A DNA stretch of 64,000 bases, from the NCBI RefSeq assembly GCF_002284575.1, contig NZ_NPKJ01000076.1, positions 217,947 to 281,946 on the forward strand, written 5' to 3'. The position numbers and the translations under genes were made by a program. The notes under the pieces are model-generated. The model was not told where the DNA came from. It saw only the letters and a list, made by a program, of their open reading frames with translations, and did not search any database. This document shows, piece after piece, positions 1 through 8,549 of the stretch. Position 1 is the first letter of the stretch; every line of letters begins with the position of its first letter. The DNA is from Mesorhizobium temperatum. GTDB lineage: Bacteria > Pseudomonadota > Alphaproteobacteria > Rhizobiales > Rhizobiaceae.

Positions 1-223
1 CACCGGCGCCGAGCAGACTGAAGAAACGGTCGTCGGGTTTGGCCGAATCGTAGCTCGTCTGCGGCGCCGGTCCAAACAAGGCAACCTCGCCCATGCGGCC
101 ACGCGCCAGCAAGAAGACCGCGCCGGCCTCGGTCGCGCCGCGCTTGACCACGGCGGCGAAGCCGCCGGCGCCGAAAACCCGGCGCAATAGGGCCGACACC
201 CACAGATCGGTGGTTACGCGCAT
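1..223 (-). CDS. DUF1491 family protein, partial (3' end outside window)
   Basis: The reverse strand opens with ATG at 223 and reads MRVTTDLWVSALLRRVF, followed by GGFAAVVKRGATEAGAVF and VALFGPAPQTSYD. This is the pattern I recall for DUF1491, a small alphaproteobacterial family of unknown function. About 74 residues are visible and the frame stays open to the window edge, so the C-terminus is missing. It lies upstream of, and in the same direction as, the peptidoglycan-binding gene, separated by about 200 bp that contain a repeat. No function can be assigned. Confidence 0.75.
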   Translation of the reverse strand, partial: MRVTTDLWVSALLRRVFGAGGFAAVVKRGATEAGAVFLLARGRMGEVALFGPAPQTSYDSAKPDDRFFSLLGAG

Positions 224-257
224 GGCAGCATTCTGGACGACATCGGACGGTACTTAG

Positions 258-402
258 AGCGCTTTGCGTTTGGGTGAAACCAAAACCGCGCTCCAGGTTT
301 TTGTTTCAACGCAATTTGTCGGACGCCAAACGAAGACGTTTGGCTGCAAAATGCTCCAGAGCAAAGGTCTGAAAACCGAAATCGGTTTTTGCCCACCCGG
401 CT
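258..402. repeat. Intergenic repeat-like palindromic sequence
   Basis: The gap between the DUF1491 gene and the peptidoglycan-binding gene has the look of a rhizobial intergenic repeat. It starts GAGCGCTTTGCGTTTGGGTG and contains several inverted pieces. One is AAAACCGA-AA-TCGGTTTT at 372-389, directly downstream of the 424-1191 gene, so the element could act as a transcription stop there. No second copy of this particular family was seen in the window, so its repeat nature is inferred from memory of similar sequences. Confidence 0.4.
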
Positions 403-423
403 GGCGAGCGCCCGCCTCGACCA

Positions 424-1191
424 TCAGTTGGTCAGGCCGATCTCGCGCATCTTGACGTAGACGACCTCGTCGGGCTCGCCGGTCTCAGGCAGCCCGAACA
501 GCGACTGGAACTCCCTGATCGCTGCCTTGGTGCGGGCCCCGACCACGCCGTCGAGTTGCATATCGTCATTGCCGAATGCCTTCAACCCAGCCTGGATCTT
601 GATGATACGGGCGTCGGGTGCCTGCGCCGGCGCATCTGCCGGCGCCGAAGCGGAGACGGGAATCGCGGCCAGGTCGTCCGGACGAGGTGCCGGATGCGGC
701 ACGACCGTCGAGGCGGTTGGCGTGGCGCCCAGTTGATCGAGCAGAACGCTGTCGATCTCACCGGAAGCGTTGAGCCCGACCTTCTGCTGATAGGCTTGTA
801 TGGCCTTACGCGTGTTGGGGCCAGAAATGCCGTCGACCGTGCCGGAATAGAAATCCAGGTCCTTCAATATGCCCTGGATCTGCTCGACGACCGGATCGCT
901 CTTGATCGGGGCCGAGCCCGGCCGCACGATGTTGATAGTGGTTTCGGGTTCGTCGGCACCTGCTCGAGGAAAGCTCTCTATGCTCCTGGTCGCAAAAAAC
1001 GCGCCGGCATGAGGAAAAGGCTGATACCACAGGGCGTTCGCCGAGACGTAGAACAGCGTCACCAGGAAGGCGGTCGAACCGCCGACCAGGACCGGATTGC
1101 GCGAGATCAGGCTGCCGACCGCGACCGCGCCACCCTGGAAGGCATTGCCGCGGCGCTTGACCGTCTTAGGCTGTTTTGCGGAGCGAGCCAT
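424..1191 (-). CDS. Membrane-anchored peptidoglycan-binding domain protein
   Basis: This is a 255-residue protein. It has a basic N-terminus (KQPKTVKRRG), one probable transmembrane segment at about residues 34-52, and two peptidoglycan_binding_1-like repeats. The first, at about 100-155, contains LKDLDFYSGTVDGISGPNTR and AIQAYQQKVGL. The second, at about 195-250, contains LKAFGNDDMQLDGVVGARTK and AIREFQSLFGL. A proline/alanine-rich linker separates the repeats. It is probably a single-pass inner-membrane protein with periplasmic wall-binding repeats. No catalytic domain is visible. The start overlaps the end of the upstream histidine kinase gene by 26 bp, so the two are probably co-transcribed. 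Confidence 0.8.
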   Translation of the reverse strand: MARSAKQPKTVKRRGNAFQGGAVAVGSLISRNPVLVGGSTAFLVTLFYVSANALWYQPFPHAGAFFATRSIESFPRAGADEPETTINIVRPGSAPIKSDPVVEQIQGILKDLDFYSGTVDGISGPNTRKAIQAYQQKVGLNASGEIDSVLLDQLGATPTASTVVPHPAPRPDDLAAIPVSASAPADAPAQAPDARIIKIQAGLKAFGNDDMQLDGVVGARTKAAIREFQSLFGLPETGEPDEVVYVKMREIGLTN

Positions 1192-2965
1192 GCCTGTCCC
1201 CTTTCGTCTCCGCCTTCGCCGCAGGCATTGGCAGCACGCCGGGCTTGTCCGTCGAACGTCCCTTCGGTCCGTTCACCGGCAAGCTGATCGTGACCGTGGT
1301 GCCGTCGCCCGGCATGCTTTCGATCGACATCGTGCCCTCGTGCAGCGCCACCAGGCCCTTCACCAGTGACAGGCCGAGCCCGGTTCCCTCGAAGCGGCGC
1401 GTATAGTCGTTCTGGATCTGCATGAACGGCTTGCCGAGATTGGCAAAGTCTTCCTCGGCGATGCCGATGCCGGTGTCCCTGACCCAGAAATGCAGTCGCG
1501 AGCCGATCCGCTTGGCGCCGACGACGACATCGCCGCCATCGGGCGTGAACTTGATGGCATTGGAGACTAGGTTGATGAGTATCTGCTGCACGGCACGACG
1601 ATCGGCGTTTATCTCGCCGGCATCCGGTGCGATCTGAGCCTGTAGATCGATGTTCTTTGCCTCGGCCTGCAAGCGCATCATCGACTGGCACATTTCGACC
1701 GCTTCCACGAAACGGAACGGTTCCGGCTCGGTTGCATAGGCGCCGGCTTCGATCCTCGACACGTCGAGTATCGAGGTGACGACGGCAAGCAAATGCTGGC
1801 CGGACTCCTTGACCAGGCCGACATATTCCTTCTGGCGCGGATCCTTGAAGGTGCCGAACATCTCATGCAGCAGCATGTCGGAAAAACCGATGATGGCGTT
1901 CAACGGCGTGCGAAGCTCGTGGCTGACGACCGCCAGAAACCGTCCCTTCGCCACTTCGGCAGACGCGGCCGCCTCTTTCGCAGCGGCAAGCTCTTCGCGC
2001 AAGCCGGCGAGCTCGTCGTTCTCGCGCAGGACGAGCGCGAAGACATCCTCCTGCTCCGCCCGCACCAGCTCAAGGGAAAACGGCCGGTAATTGTCCGCCG
2101 TTGGGCCGTTGCCGTTTTGCGGAAGTCGGACGCGAAGATCGAGCCGACGTGCCGACGCGCCATCGCGCATATCGGCCAGCGCGCTGAGGTATGCGACGCG
2201 ATCGGACAGATGGATACGGTCGAACAGGCCGCTACCGAACAGCAGTTCCGGCTGCAGCTTCAGGATTGTGCGCGCCTTTGCCGACGCATCCAGAACCTCG
2301 CCATGCCTGCCGGCCCGCAGGACAACGGCGTCGATGATGTTTTCGAGCCGATCGTCGGTCGCCGGATCAAGCTGCGCGCCGGCCGGATTGCCAAGTCTCG
2401 CGACGCGCGGAACGAGGGTGAGCGCCCAACCCAGCGGCAGCAGCCAATGCCAAGCGGTGATTTCCGCCGGACTGAACGGGAAAACAGAACCGGCAAAAGC
2501 CTGCAGCAGGATAGCGACAAATGCGGCTATGGCGCCCGAGAGTGCAGCGCGACGAGACGCGCCGATCCACCAGGCTTCGAACGGCAGCGCCACGACAAGC
2601 ATGGCGACCGGCGAGGCCAGACCGTCCGCCGCGGCAATGACACCGGCAAGAGCAAGACTGCCCATCACCAGGGCGACCTGGCCGGCAAACGCCATCTTGC
2701 CCGATGCCGCCACCAGCAAGGCGGCAAACCAGCAGAGGCCGAAAGTCGCAAAGATCGCTGCCATGGTCACGGCCGCGCCCATGCCCGAGGTGACCAGCGT
2801 GACTGCTGCGCCTGCCGCAAAGAACGGAGCGGCCAGCATGACACCGATAAACCGGCGCTGGCACCGGCGGTCGTTCTGTCCGAGGATCGACGGATGAACC
2901 ATACGTTCGCAACCGGCTGCCATCGCGCCGGGCAACTCAACGTATCTGGCCCTTATCGAACTCAA
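1166..2965 (-). CDS. Membrane sensor histidine kinase, DivJ/PdhS-like
   Basis: This is a 599-residue kinase. About five or six hydrophobic segments lie between residues 40 and 187, followed by a PAS-like region at about 205-315 and a short coiled linker. The dimerisation/phosphoacceptor motif is SHELRTPLNAIIGFSDML with H349. The ATPase domain shows an N box (NLVSNAIKF, about 465-473), G1 (DTGIGI, 497-502) and G2 (GTGLGLSLVKGL, 527-538). H-box wording and architecture resemble the DivJ/PdhS/PleC cell-cycle kinases of alphaproteobacteria, but homology search would be needed to choose among them. ATG at 2965 is used; an internal ATG at 2902 would still retain all membrane segments. The 3' end overlaps the peptidoglycan-binding gene. 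Confidence 0.85.
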   Translation of the reverse strand: MSSIRARYVELPGAMAAGCERMVHPSILGQNDRRCQRRFIGVMLAAPFFAAGAAVTLVTSGMGAAVTMAAIFATFGLCWFAALLVAASGKMAFAGQVALVMGSLALAGVIAAADGLASPVAMLVVALPFEAWWIGASRRAALSGAIAAFVAILLQAFAGSVFPFSPAEITAWHWLLPLGWALTLVPRVARLGNPAGAQLDPATDDRLENIIDAVVLRAGRHGEVLDASAKARTILKLQPELLFGSGLFDRIHLSDRVAYLSALADMRDGASARRLDLRVRLPQNGNGPTADNYRPFSLELVRAEQEDVFALVLRENDELAGLREELAAAKEAAASAEVAKGRFLAVVSHELRTPLNAIIGFSDMLLHEMFGTFKDPRQKEYVGLVKESGQHLLAVVTSILDVSRIEAGAYATEPEPFRFVEAVEMCQSMMRLQAEAKNIDLQAQIAPDAGEINADRRAVQQILINLVSNAIKFTPDGGDVVVGAKRIGSRLHFWVRDTGIGIAEEDFANLGKPFMQIQNDYTRRFEGTGLGLSLVKGLVALHEGTMSIESMPGDGTTVTISLPVNGPKGRSTDKPGVLPMPAAKAETKGDRHGSLRKTA

Positions 2966-3436
2966 CTCAACGCACTCGCACCTGGTCGTGAACAGCCGTG
3001 CTTCGCAGACTGCTTTTGTTGATCTGAAACTCGCATCCAGCGTTTAAGGAATGGATAAGGCAGGAACCGATCAATGCCCCGCCTGAGACAAATATTGGGA
3101 GGCCGGCGCGGCAAAACCTAGGCAATTGCAGCCATAGTAAATGGAGCGTTATCCGGGCGAACCGCCCTTTCGCCTCCGACAGTCGCCACCGGCACGCCGC
3201 GTTTCGGCGAAATAACTACGGAAAACAATTAGATGGATGGTTAACCTCAAGTGAAGAAAATCGGCTGGATTTGAGACAAATCCATTGCAAAATGCTTCGT
3301 TTCGAATTTGCCTAAAATTTGAGGAAAATTTTCGCTGACCGTTCAAGCCGTCCTTTGCGCGTCTATGCAACTATCGTACCCATAAAGAGGTCATGCCGCA
3401 CGAATGCATGGTCCGGTCACAGATGAGGGCATACAG
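2966..3436. other. Divergent intergenic region
   Basis: About 470 bp lie between the minus-strand kinase and the plus-strand DUF5330 gene. The stretch 3200-3330 is clearly richer in A/T than the surroundings and could carry both promoters. Open frames here lack rhizobial codon character or recognisable protein features, so no gene is called. Confidence 0.5.
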
Positions 3437-3805
3437 ATGGGCTTTCTGATCAGAATGGCTTTCTGGTTTTCGCTGGTGCTTCTGGCACTGCCGCTGAATG
3501 TCGGCTCCGACGAGAAAGGCCACCAAAGCGTCGGGCCGATCCAAGCGTTGTTTGCGGCACGCGAAGCCGTCGGCGACATTGCCGGCATATGCGAGCGCAA
3601 GCCTGATGTCTGCGAGACCGGCAAGTCCGCAATGCACACGATCACCGCCCGGGCCAAGGAGACCGCCAAGATCGCGGCCGCCATGTTGGACGACAAGACC
3701 GGCGAACCAGACACGGCGACAATGACCGGCAGCTTGCCCGAGGACATCGTCTTGCCCGCGAAAATCGACTTGCCGGCGAAAATCGATCTGCCGGCGAAAA
3801 ACTGA
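3437..3805 (+). CDS. DUF5330-like small exported or membrane protein
   Basis: Read from ATG 3437 this is a 122-residue protein beginning MGFLIRMAFWFSLVLLALP, an uncleaved anchor or signal sequence. It continues with a conserved-looking block (ICERKPDVCETG, then A.HTITARAKE) that matches my recollection of DUF5330 in Rhizobiales. Two cysteines in that block (CERKPDVC) may form a disulfide. The C-terminus is a short tandem repeat, LPAKID-LPAKID-LPAKN, encoded by near-identical 18-bp units. An upstream in-frame ATG at 3404 would place 11 polar residues before the hydrophobic segment and is less likely. Function unknown. Confidence 0.7.
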   Translation: MGFLIRMAFWFSLVLLALPLNVGSDEKGHQSVGPIQALFAAREAVGDIAGICERKPDVCETGKSAMHTITARAKETAKIAAAMLDDKTGEPDTATMTGSLPEDIVLPAKIDLPAKIDLPAKN

Positions 3806-3900
3806 GATATTTTTCAGCGCATCTATCACCGCACCACAGGCCGTCCGCCCGTCGACGCCTATGGTGTTTTTCCTCTTTTTCCGTGACGCGGCGTCGCCGG

Positions 3901-4347
3901 ATGACTATATCCGAGGTGATGACCACGACGATCCAAACGATCCGCGACGACTTCTCCCTGCTTGACGAGTGGGAAGACCGCTATCGCTATGTGATCGAAC
4001 TGGGCGAGGCCCTGCCGCCGTTTCCCGATGAGGAACGCAACCCTGCCAACAAGGTACCCGGCTGCGTCAGCCAGGTCTGGCTGACGACCGAATATGGACC
4101 GGGTCCCGACCCAGTCGTCACCTTCGCCGGTGATTCGGACGCCCATATCGTGCGCGGCCTTGTCGCTATCATGCTGGCGCTGTTTTCCAGACGACCCGCC
4201 AGCGAGATCCAGAAAACCGACGCGGAAGCCACGCTGAAGGCACTTGGCCTCGACGAGCACCTGTCGCCGCAACGCGCCAATGGTCTTCGTTCCATGGTCA
4301 AGCGCATCAAACGCGACGCCGAGGCGGCGTTGAGGCAGACCGCCTGA
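3901..4347 (+). CDS. sufE: SufE family Fe-S cluster assembly sulfur acceptor
   Basis: The protein has about 148 residues and the SufE fold signature. LLDEWEDRYRYVIELG is followed by FPDEERNPANKVPGCVSQVW, where C55 is the expected sulfur-accepting cysteine. The C-terminal part (LGLDEHLSPQRANGLRSMV) also matches the family. SufE takes persulfide sulfur from the SufS desulfurase and stimulates Fe-S assembly on SufBCD; no other suf genes are in the window. The start is uncertain: ATG 3901 is used, but ATG 3919 (MTTTIQTIRDDF) aligns better with family length and would put the cysteine at 49. The gene stands alone between DUF5330 and mucR. Confidence 0.9.
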   Translation: MTISEVMTTTIQTIRDDFSLLDEWEDRYRYVIELGEALPPFPDEERNPANKVPGCVSQVWLTTEYGPGPDPVVTFAGDSDAHIVRGLVAIMLALFSRRPASEIQKTDAEATLKALGLDEHLSPQRANGLRSMVKRIKRDAEAALRQTA

Positions 4348-4432
4348 TTAGGCCGCGCGATTGCCCCGCATGACGGAGAGCCCGCACATGACGCAACGCA
4401 TATCGGCTGCTCCAGCAATGCTCCGAAACCAA

Positions 4433-4454
4433 AACGGCGCCCGGAGGCGCCGTT
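4433..4454 (-). terminator. Probable intrinsic terminator downstream of mucR
   Basis: A stem of 9 bp, AACGGCGCC / GGCGCCGTT with a CGGA loop, lies about 33 bp beyond the mucR stop. Read on the minus strand it is followed by a short T-rich run (GTTTTGG), as expected for an intrinsic terminator. Confidence 0.65.
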
Positions 4455-4486
4455 GATCGTTCAACCCACGTTGGGAAGAGCCGATG

Positions 4487-4912
4487 TCAGCGTCCCTTGC
4501 GCTTGCGGCCGAGACCCATCTTTTTGGCGAGCTGTGAGCGGGCGGCAGCATAGTTGGGAGCAACCATCGGGTAGCTTGCGTCCAGGCCCCATTTTTCACG
4601 ATACTCGTCCGGCGTCAGACCGTAGTGGGTCATCAAGTGACGCTTCAGCGACTTGAACTTCTTGCCGTCTTCAAGACAGACGATGTAGTCGTCATGGACG
4701 GAGCGTTTCGGGTTTACTGCCGGCTTCTGCTTGTCGGCAGGAGGCTGTTCACTGGCCCCGCCCACGCGCCCGAGGGCGGCATGGACATCGGCGATGAGGC
4801 TCGGCAGCTCGCCGACCGGCACCGGATTGTTGCTGACATAGGCGGCTACGACGTCGGCCGTCAATTCGATCAGCGCATCACTATTTCTGGAAGGTGTTTC
4901 GATAATATCCAT
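4487..4912 (-). CDS. MucR/Ros family transcriptional regulator
   Basis: This 141-residue protein has the conserved N-terminal oligomerisation part (about residues 10-50) and the prokaryotic zinc-finger-like DNA-binding domain at about 70-125. The finger reads CLEDGKKFKSLKRHLMTHYG, then TPDEYREKWGL. Ligand candidates are C79, D82, H92 and H96, so the second position of the usual Cys2His2 set is Asp. MucR/Ros proteins bind AT-rich promoter DNA and control exopolysaccharide, motility and symbiosis genes in rhizobia. The highly basic tail (GLGRKRKGR) is typical. The gene is monocistronic with a long upstream region, consistent with autoregulation, and a terminator-like hairpin downstream. Confidence 0.9.
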   Translation of the reverse strand: MDIIETPSRNSDALIELTADVVAAYVSNNPVPVGELPSLIADVHAALGRVGGASEQPPADKQKPAVNPKRSVHDDYIVCLEDGKKFKSLKRHLMTHYGLTPDEYREKWGLDASYPMVAPNYAAARSQLAKKMGLGRKRKGR

Positions 4913-5339
4913 GGCTTCCTGGCCCCAACGTGAGTTGTTTCTACCTGCGCCCTATTTTTGATAGGTCGGGCATCGCGCGAAATTTTTGCAGGAAAGAGCC
5001 TCTGCGATTCGCGTCGCAGCATCCTAATGGGCCACTAAACCAAGTAAGTCAATTCGCTTCTTGCGCTGTATTCATCGATGGCAATAAAATATTCGACGAT
5101 CAGCTTCAACCTTTCGTGCACTCTGTAACTTTGCGATATTTTCTGGGCAGACCAGCAGCGGCGGACGCTCGGTCGAGCTGCCGTTACATCCATGAGAGCC
5201 AGTAAAAAAATCTCAATGCTTGGCTATGCTTGGTTGTGGCGCAGGCTAGCTGGTTGTTTTCAGAGTCCACAAAACCATAGGTTGCGATTTGCTGTTTGCA
5301 AGCAAGCCGGAATCAGCACCGCGGACCGGCACCGATCCA
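4913..5339. other. Long AT-rich intergenic region upstream of mucR
   Basis: About 430 bp lie between the mucR start and the end of the SH3-domain gene. The part at 4950-5300 is visibly less GC-rich than coding DNA around it, with several short A/T tracts, as expected for a MucR-bound promoter region. No open frame has credible protein features. Confidence 0.5.
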
Positions 5340-5708
5340 TCAATGTGGGGTGATGTATTTTCCGTAGACCCAGCCGGTTACGAAATTGCCGTTCTGTGCC
5401 GGATCATGCCAAACTTCGCACCAGCGATAGCGTATCTTCTGTTCCTGCTTCCAAGCCGGCTGCTTGGCGATGTCGAGCAGGTTTATGCCGCCTGTGCATT
5501 TCCCGGTCATCTGCAAAACGGCACCGTTGGGATAGGCGGCCTGCTTCTGGGATGACCCCGCCGGATACTTGCGCACGTTGAGCGTGTCGCCAAACGGAAC
5601 GTTGGTGACTTGCCAAGCTGCGAACACGGTTGCATGAGATTGGCCGGTAAAGGCCAAAACTGTCGAAGCGACGGCGAAAGCCGCAGCAACGTGAAAACGG
5701 AATTTCAT
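5340..5708 (-). CDS. Secreted SH3-domain-like protein
   Basis: A 122-residue protein with a clear Sec signal peptide (MKFRFHVAAAFAVASTVLAF, cleavage probably after SHA at about residue 26). A short bacterial SH3-like module follows: WQVTNVPFGDTLNVRKYPAG, then a region ending WCEVWHDPAQNG and FVTGWVYGKYI. Two cysteines (CTGG and WCEVW) could form a disulfide in the periplasm. Bacterial SH3 modules commonly bind peptidoglycan peptides, but no enzyme domain is present. It is divergent from oligopeptidase B with about 118 bp between them. A good ribosome-binding sequence (GGAGAGGG) precedes the ATG. Confidence 0.75.
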   Translation of the reverse strand: MKFRFHVAAAFAVASTVLAFTGQSHATVFAAWQVTNVPFGDTLNVRKYPAGSSQKQAAYPNGAVLQMTGKCTGGINLLDIAKQPAWKQEQKIRYRWCEVWHDPAQNGNFVTGWVYGKYITPH

Positions 5709-5826
5709 TTTTCCCTCTCCTCCGGCTCATCTTCTGGAGCCCGACGCAAACATATATTCCGGCTCTTGAACCCGCGCTGATCGGCGTGTTCATTCTCCAT
5801 TCAAGTAACTTCCACAGCGAGACGCA

Positions 5827-7977
5827 ATGACCCAAATCCCAGCATTTCCGACTGTCAGCCCGCCACAACCCGAGAAGCGACCGGTCTTCGATCTACATCA
5901 TGGAGTAACCCGGACGGACGACTATGCCTGGCTGAGAGCCGACAACTGGCAAGAGATGTTCAGGGATCCGTCGCTGCTCGACGGCCAGATCCGCGCCCAT
6001 CTCGAAGCCGAGAACGCCTATCAAGCGGCGTTGATCGCCGACACCGCCCAGTTACGGAAGCAGCTTTTCAAGGAGATGAAGGGCCGCATCAAGGAAGACG
6101 ATTCTTCCGTGCCGATGAAGGATGGGCCGTACGCCTATGGGTCATCCTTCAAGCTTGGCGGCGAGCAGCCGCGTTATTTCCGCACGCCGCGCGATGGCGG
6201 CGACCAGCAGATCCTGCTCGACGGTGACCTCGAGGCCGAGGGAAAGGCCTATTTCCGCCTCGGTGGCGTCGACCATTCGGCCGATCACGGCAAGCTCCTG
6301 TGGGCTTTCGACGACAAGGGCTCCGAATTCTTCACGCTTCGTGTGCGCGATCTTACCAGCGGCAAGGAGTTGCCGGACAGGATCCCGGACACAGGTGGCG
6401 GCGGCGTGTGGGATGCCGGAAATGACGGATTTTTCTACACCCGCCTCGATCCCAACCACCGTCCTTCCAAGGTGCTGTTCCATGCCCTTGGCGACAGTCC
6501 TGAGAACGACCGGCTGATCTACGAAGAAACCGATCCGGGCTTCTTCATGAATGTCGGCGGCACGCGCTCCAACGAATGGATCATGGTCGGCATCAACGAT
6601 CACGAGACCTCGGAATACCGCATCATAAGCGCCAGCGAGCCATTCGCCAAACCGAAGCTAGTTTCGCCGCGCGAGACCGGCCTGCAATACGATCTCGAAG
6701 AAGGCGGCGATACCTTCTTCATTCTCACCAACGCCGACGGCGCCAAGGATTTCAAGATCATGACGGCGCCGGCGAGCGACCCGGTGCGCGCCAACTGGCA
6801 GGAGTTGGTGCCGCACGAAGCGGGCCGGCTGATCCTTTCGGTGATCGGCTTCAAGGACCATATGGTCAGGCTTGAACGCAAGGAAGGCCTGCCGCGCATC
6901 GTCGTGCGTGACCGCAAGAGCGGCGAGGAACACCTCATCTCCTTCGACGAGGAAGCCTTCTCGCTCGGCCTGTCGGGATCCTATGAATACGACACCGAGA
7001 TCATGCGCTTTTCCTACTCGTCCATGACAACGCCGGCGCAAGTCTTCGACTACAACATGCGGACCCGCGAGCGCGTGCTGCTGAAGACCCAGGAAGTTCC
7101 GTCCGGTCACGACCCGGAGCATTACGTGACGCGGCGGCTGATGGCGCCCGCAGCCGACGGCGAACTGGTGCCGATCTCGCTCATCCACCATCGCGACACG
7201 CCGCTCGACGGATCAGCGCCTTGCCTGCTTTACGGCTACGGCTCCTACGGCATCACGGTCCCGGCCGCCTTCAACACCAATTTGTTTTCGCTGGTCGACC
7301 GCGGATTCGTCTACGCGATTGCCCATGTCCGCGGCGGCAAGGACAAGGGCTATGGCTGGTACGATGACGGCAAGCGGGCGCACAAGATGAACACGTTCAC
7401 CGATTTCATCGCGGTCGCCCACCATCTCGTCGCTGAGCGCTACACCGCCCATGATCGCATTGTCGCACAGGGTGGCTCGGCTGGCGGCCTGCTGATGGGC
7501 GCCGTCGCCAACATGGCGCCGGAATGCTTCGGCGGTATTGTCGCCGAGGTTCCGTTCGTTGATGTGCTGACCACCATGCTCGACGCGACCTTGCCGCTGA
7601 CGCCGCCGGAATGGCCTGAATGGGGCAACCCGATCGCGTCGGAGGAAGACTACCGGACGATCGCTGCCTACTCGCCTTATGACAATGTCGCCGCGCTTGA
7701 CTATCCGCCGATCCTGGCGCTTGCCGGTCTTACCGACCCGCGTGTCACCTATTGGGAGCCGGCCAAATGGGTAGCGCGGCTGCGCGACCGCAAGACCGGC
7801 GACAATCCGGTGCTGTTCAAGATCAACATGGACTCCGGCCATGCCGGCGCATCCGGCCGGTTTTCCAGGCTCGAGGAAATCGCCTTCACCTATGCGTTTG
7901 CACTGAAGGTGGCAGGCAAGGCCGACCTTGCCACCACAGCGCCGCCAATCCTTTTGGACGCCCAAAGGGCGCTGTAG
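5827..7977 (+). CDS. ptrB: S9 family oligopeptidase (oligopeptidase B type)
   Basis: A 716-residue serine peptidase of the prolyl oligopeptidase family. The N-terminal beta-propeller is followed by a C-terminal alpha/beta hydrolase. The catalytic serine is S551 in GGSAGGLLMG, with D637 in LTDPRVTYWEP and H672 in MDSGHAGASGR, the usual triad order and spacing. DDYAWLRADNW near the N-terminus and YGSYG at about 475 are family features. Oligopeptidase B cleaves short peptides after basic residues in the cytosol; E. coli OpdB is about 30 residues shorter. No signal peptide is visible. The stop codon and the last few residues (DAQRAL) lie inside a RIME-like repeat, so the C-terminal tail appears to be repeat-derived. 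Confidence 0.88.
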   Translation: MTQIPAFPTVSPPQPEKRPVFDLHHGVTRTDDYAWLRADNWQEMFRDPSLLDGQIRAHLEAENAYQAALIADTAQLRKQLFKEMKGRIKEDDSSVPMKDGPYAYGSSFKLGGEQPRYFRTPRDGGDQQILLDGDLEAEGKAYFRLGGVDHSADHGKLLWAFDDKGSEFFTLRVRDLTSGKELPDRIPDTGGGGVWDAGNDGFFYTRLDPNHRPSKVLFHALGDSPENDRLIYEETDPGFFMNVGGTRSNEWIMVGINDHETSEYRIISASEPFAKPKLVSPRETGLQYDLEEGGDTFFILTNADGAKDFKIMTAPASDPVRANWQELVPHEAGRLILSVIGFKDHMVRLERKEGLPRIVVRDRKSGEEHLISFDEEAFSLGLSGSYEYDTEIMRFSYSSMTTPAQVFDYNMRTRERVLLKTQEVPSGHDPEHYVTRRLMAPAADGELVPISLIHHRDTPLDGSAPCLLYGYGSYGITVPAAFNTNLFSLVDRGFVYAIAHVRGGKDKGYGWYDDGKRAHKMNTFTDFIAVAHHLVAERYTAHDRIVAQGGSAGGLLMGAVANMAPECFGGIVAEVPFVDVLTTMLDATLPLTPPEWPEWGNPIASEEDYRTIAAYSPYDNVAALDYPPILALAGLTDPRVTYWEPAKWVARLRDRKTGDNPVLFKINMDSGHAGASGRFSRLEEIAFTYAFALKVAGKADLATTAPPILLDAQRAL

Positions 7978-8033
7978 GAGCTTGATCTTGCGCACGATTC
8001 CCGGCGGAAAATCGATTCCGATTTCGGGTCATG
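7956..8033 (-). repeat. RIME-like intergenic palindromic repeat, copy 1
   Basis: The sequence runs GGACGCCCAAAGGGCGCTGTAG, then a spacer ending CTTGCGCACGATT, then AAAATCGATTCCGATTT and GGGTCATG. It is the reverse orientation of copies at 12556-12656 and 23157-23256. It overlaps the end of the oligopeptidase gene and supplies its stop codon. Confidence 0.75.
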
Positions 8034-8137
8034 GCGTGGCTGATTTTCCGCTCGCAATTGCGATGGCCGCGCGCTACCCATTGCGCGGCTTTTCGCAGCC
8101 GCGCCGCCAAATCATCCAGTCAGGTCAAGGGTCTGCC

Positions 8138-8521
8138 ATGTTGCTCGTCGACGTCTATCTCGACAAATCGCCCATTCAGGGCATCGGTGTCTTTGCCAAG
8201 AACCACATTCCCCGTGGCACACTGGTCTGGAAGCTCGATCCCAATTACGACCGGCGCATCCCGGTCGAGACCTATGAGCGCGAAACCGGGCCGATCAAAG
8301 CCTATCTCGATCGCTATTCCTATCCCGACCGGCGCGACCCGAACTACATCGTCTTCGAAGCCGACGACGCGCGCTACATGAACCATGCCGATGACCCGAA
8401 TTGCGACGTCTCCTCGCCCGAGGAGACGTATGCGTCGCGCGACATCGCGCCCGGCGAGGAAATGACCTGCAACTACAATCATTTCTTCGAAGCCGGCTTC
8501 GATTTCCTCGGCGACCGCTGA
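8138..8521 (+). CDS. SET domain-containing protein
   Basis: Read from ATG 8138 (MLLVDVYLDKSPIQGIGVFA) with an AAGGG ribosome-binding site just upstream, this is a 127-residue protein consisting almost wholly of a SET fold. Motifs are GIGVFAKNHIPRGTLVW near the start, YMNHADDPNCDVSS (the NHxxxPN motif) at about 82-95, and DIAPGEEMTCNYNHF (the GEEL.YDY-like motif) at about 104-118. SET proteins are usually lysine methyltransferases using S-adenosylmethionine; the bacterial target is unknown. There is no post-SET cysteine cluster. The longer frame from 7928 would translate the upstream repeat and is rejected. Confidence 0.85.
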   Translation: MLLVDVYLDKSPIQGIGVFAKNHIPRGTLVWKLDPNYDRRIPVETYERETGPIKAYLDRYSYPDRRDPNYIVFEADDARYMNHADDPNCDVSSPEETYASRDIAPGEEMTCNYNHFFEAGFDFLGDR

Positions 8522-8549
8522 CGCGCCGCCATCCCGTCCGGTTTCCGCG

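Noticed and set aside
4930..5205. Plus-strand open frame upstream of mucR
   Set aside because: No family similarity, no ribosome-binding site and located in an AT-rich regulatory gap.
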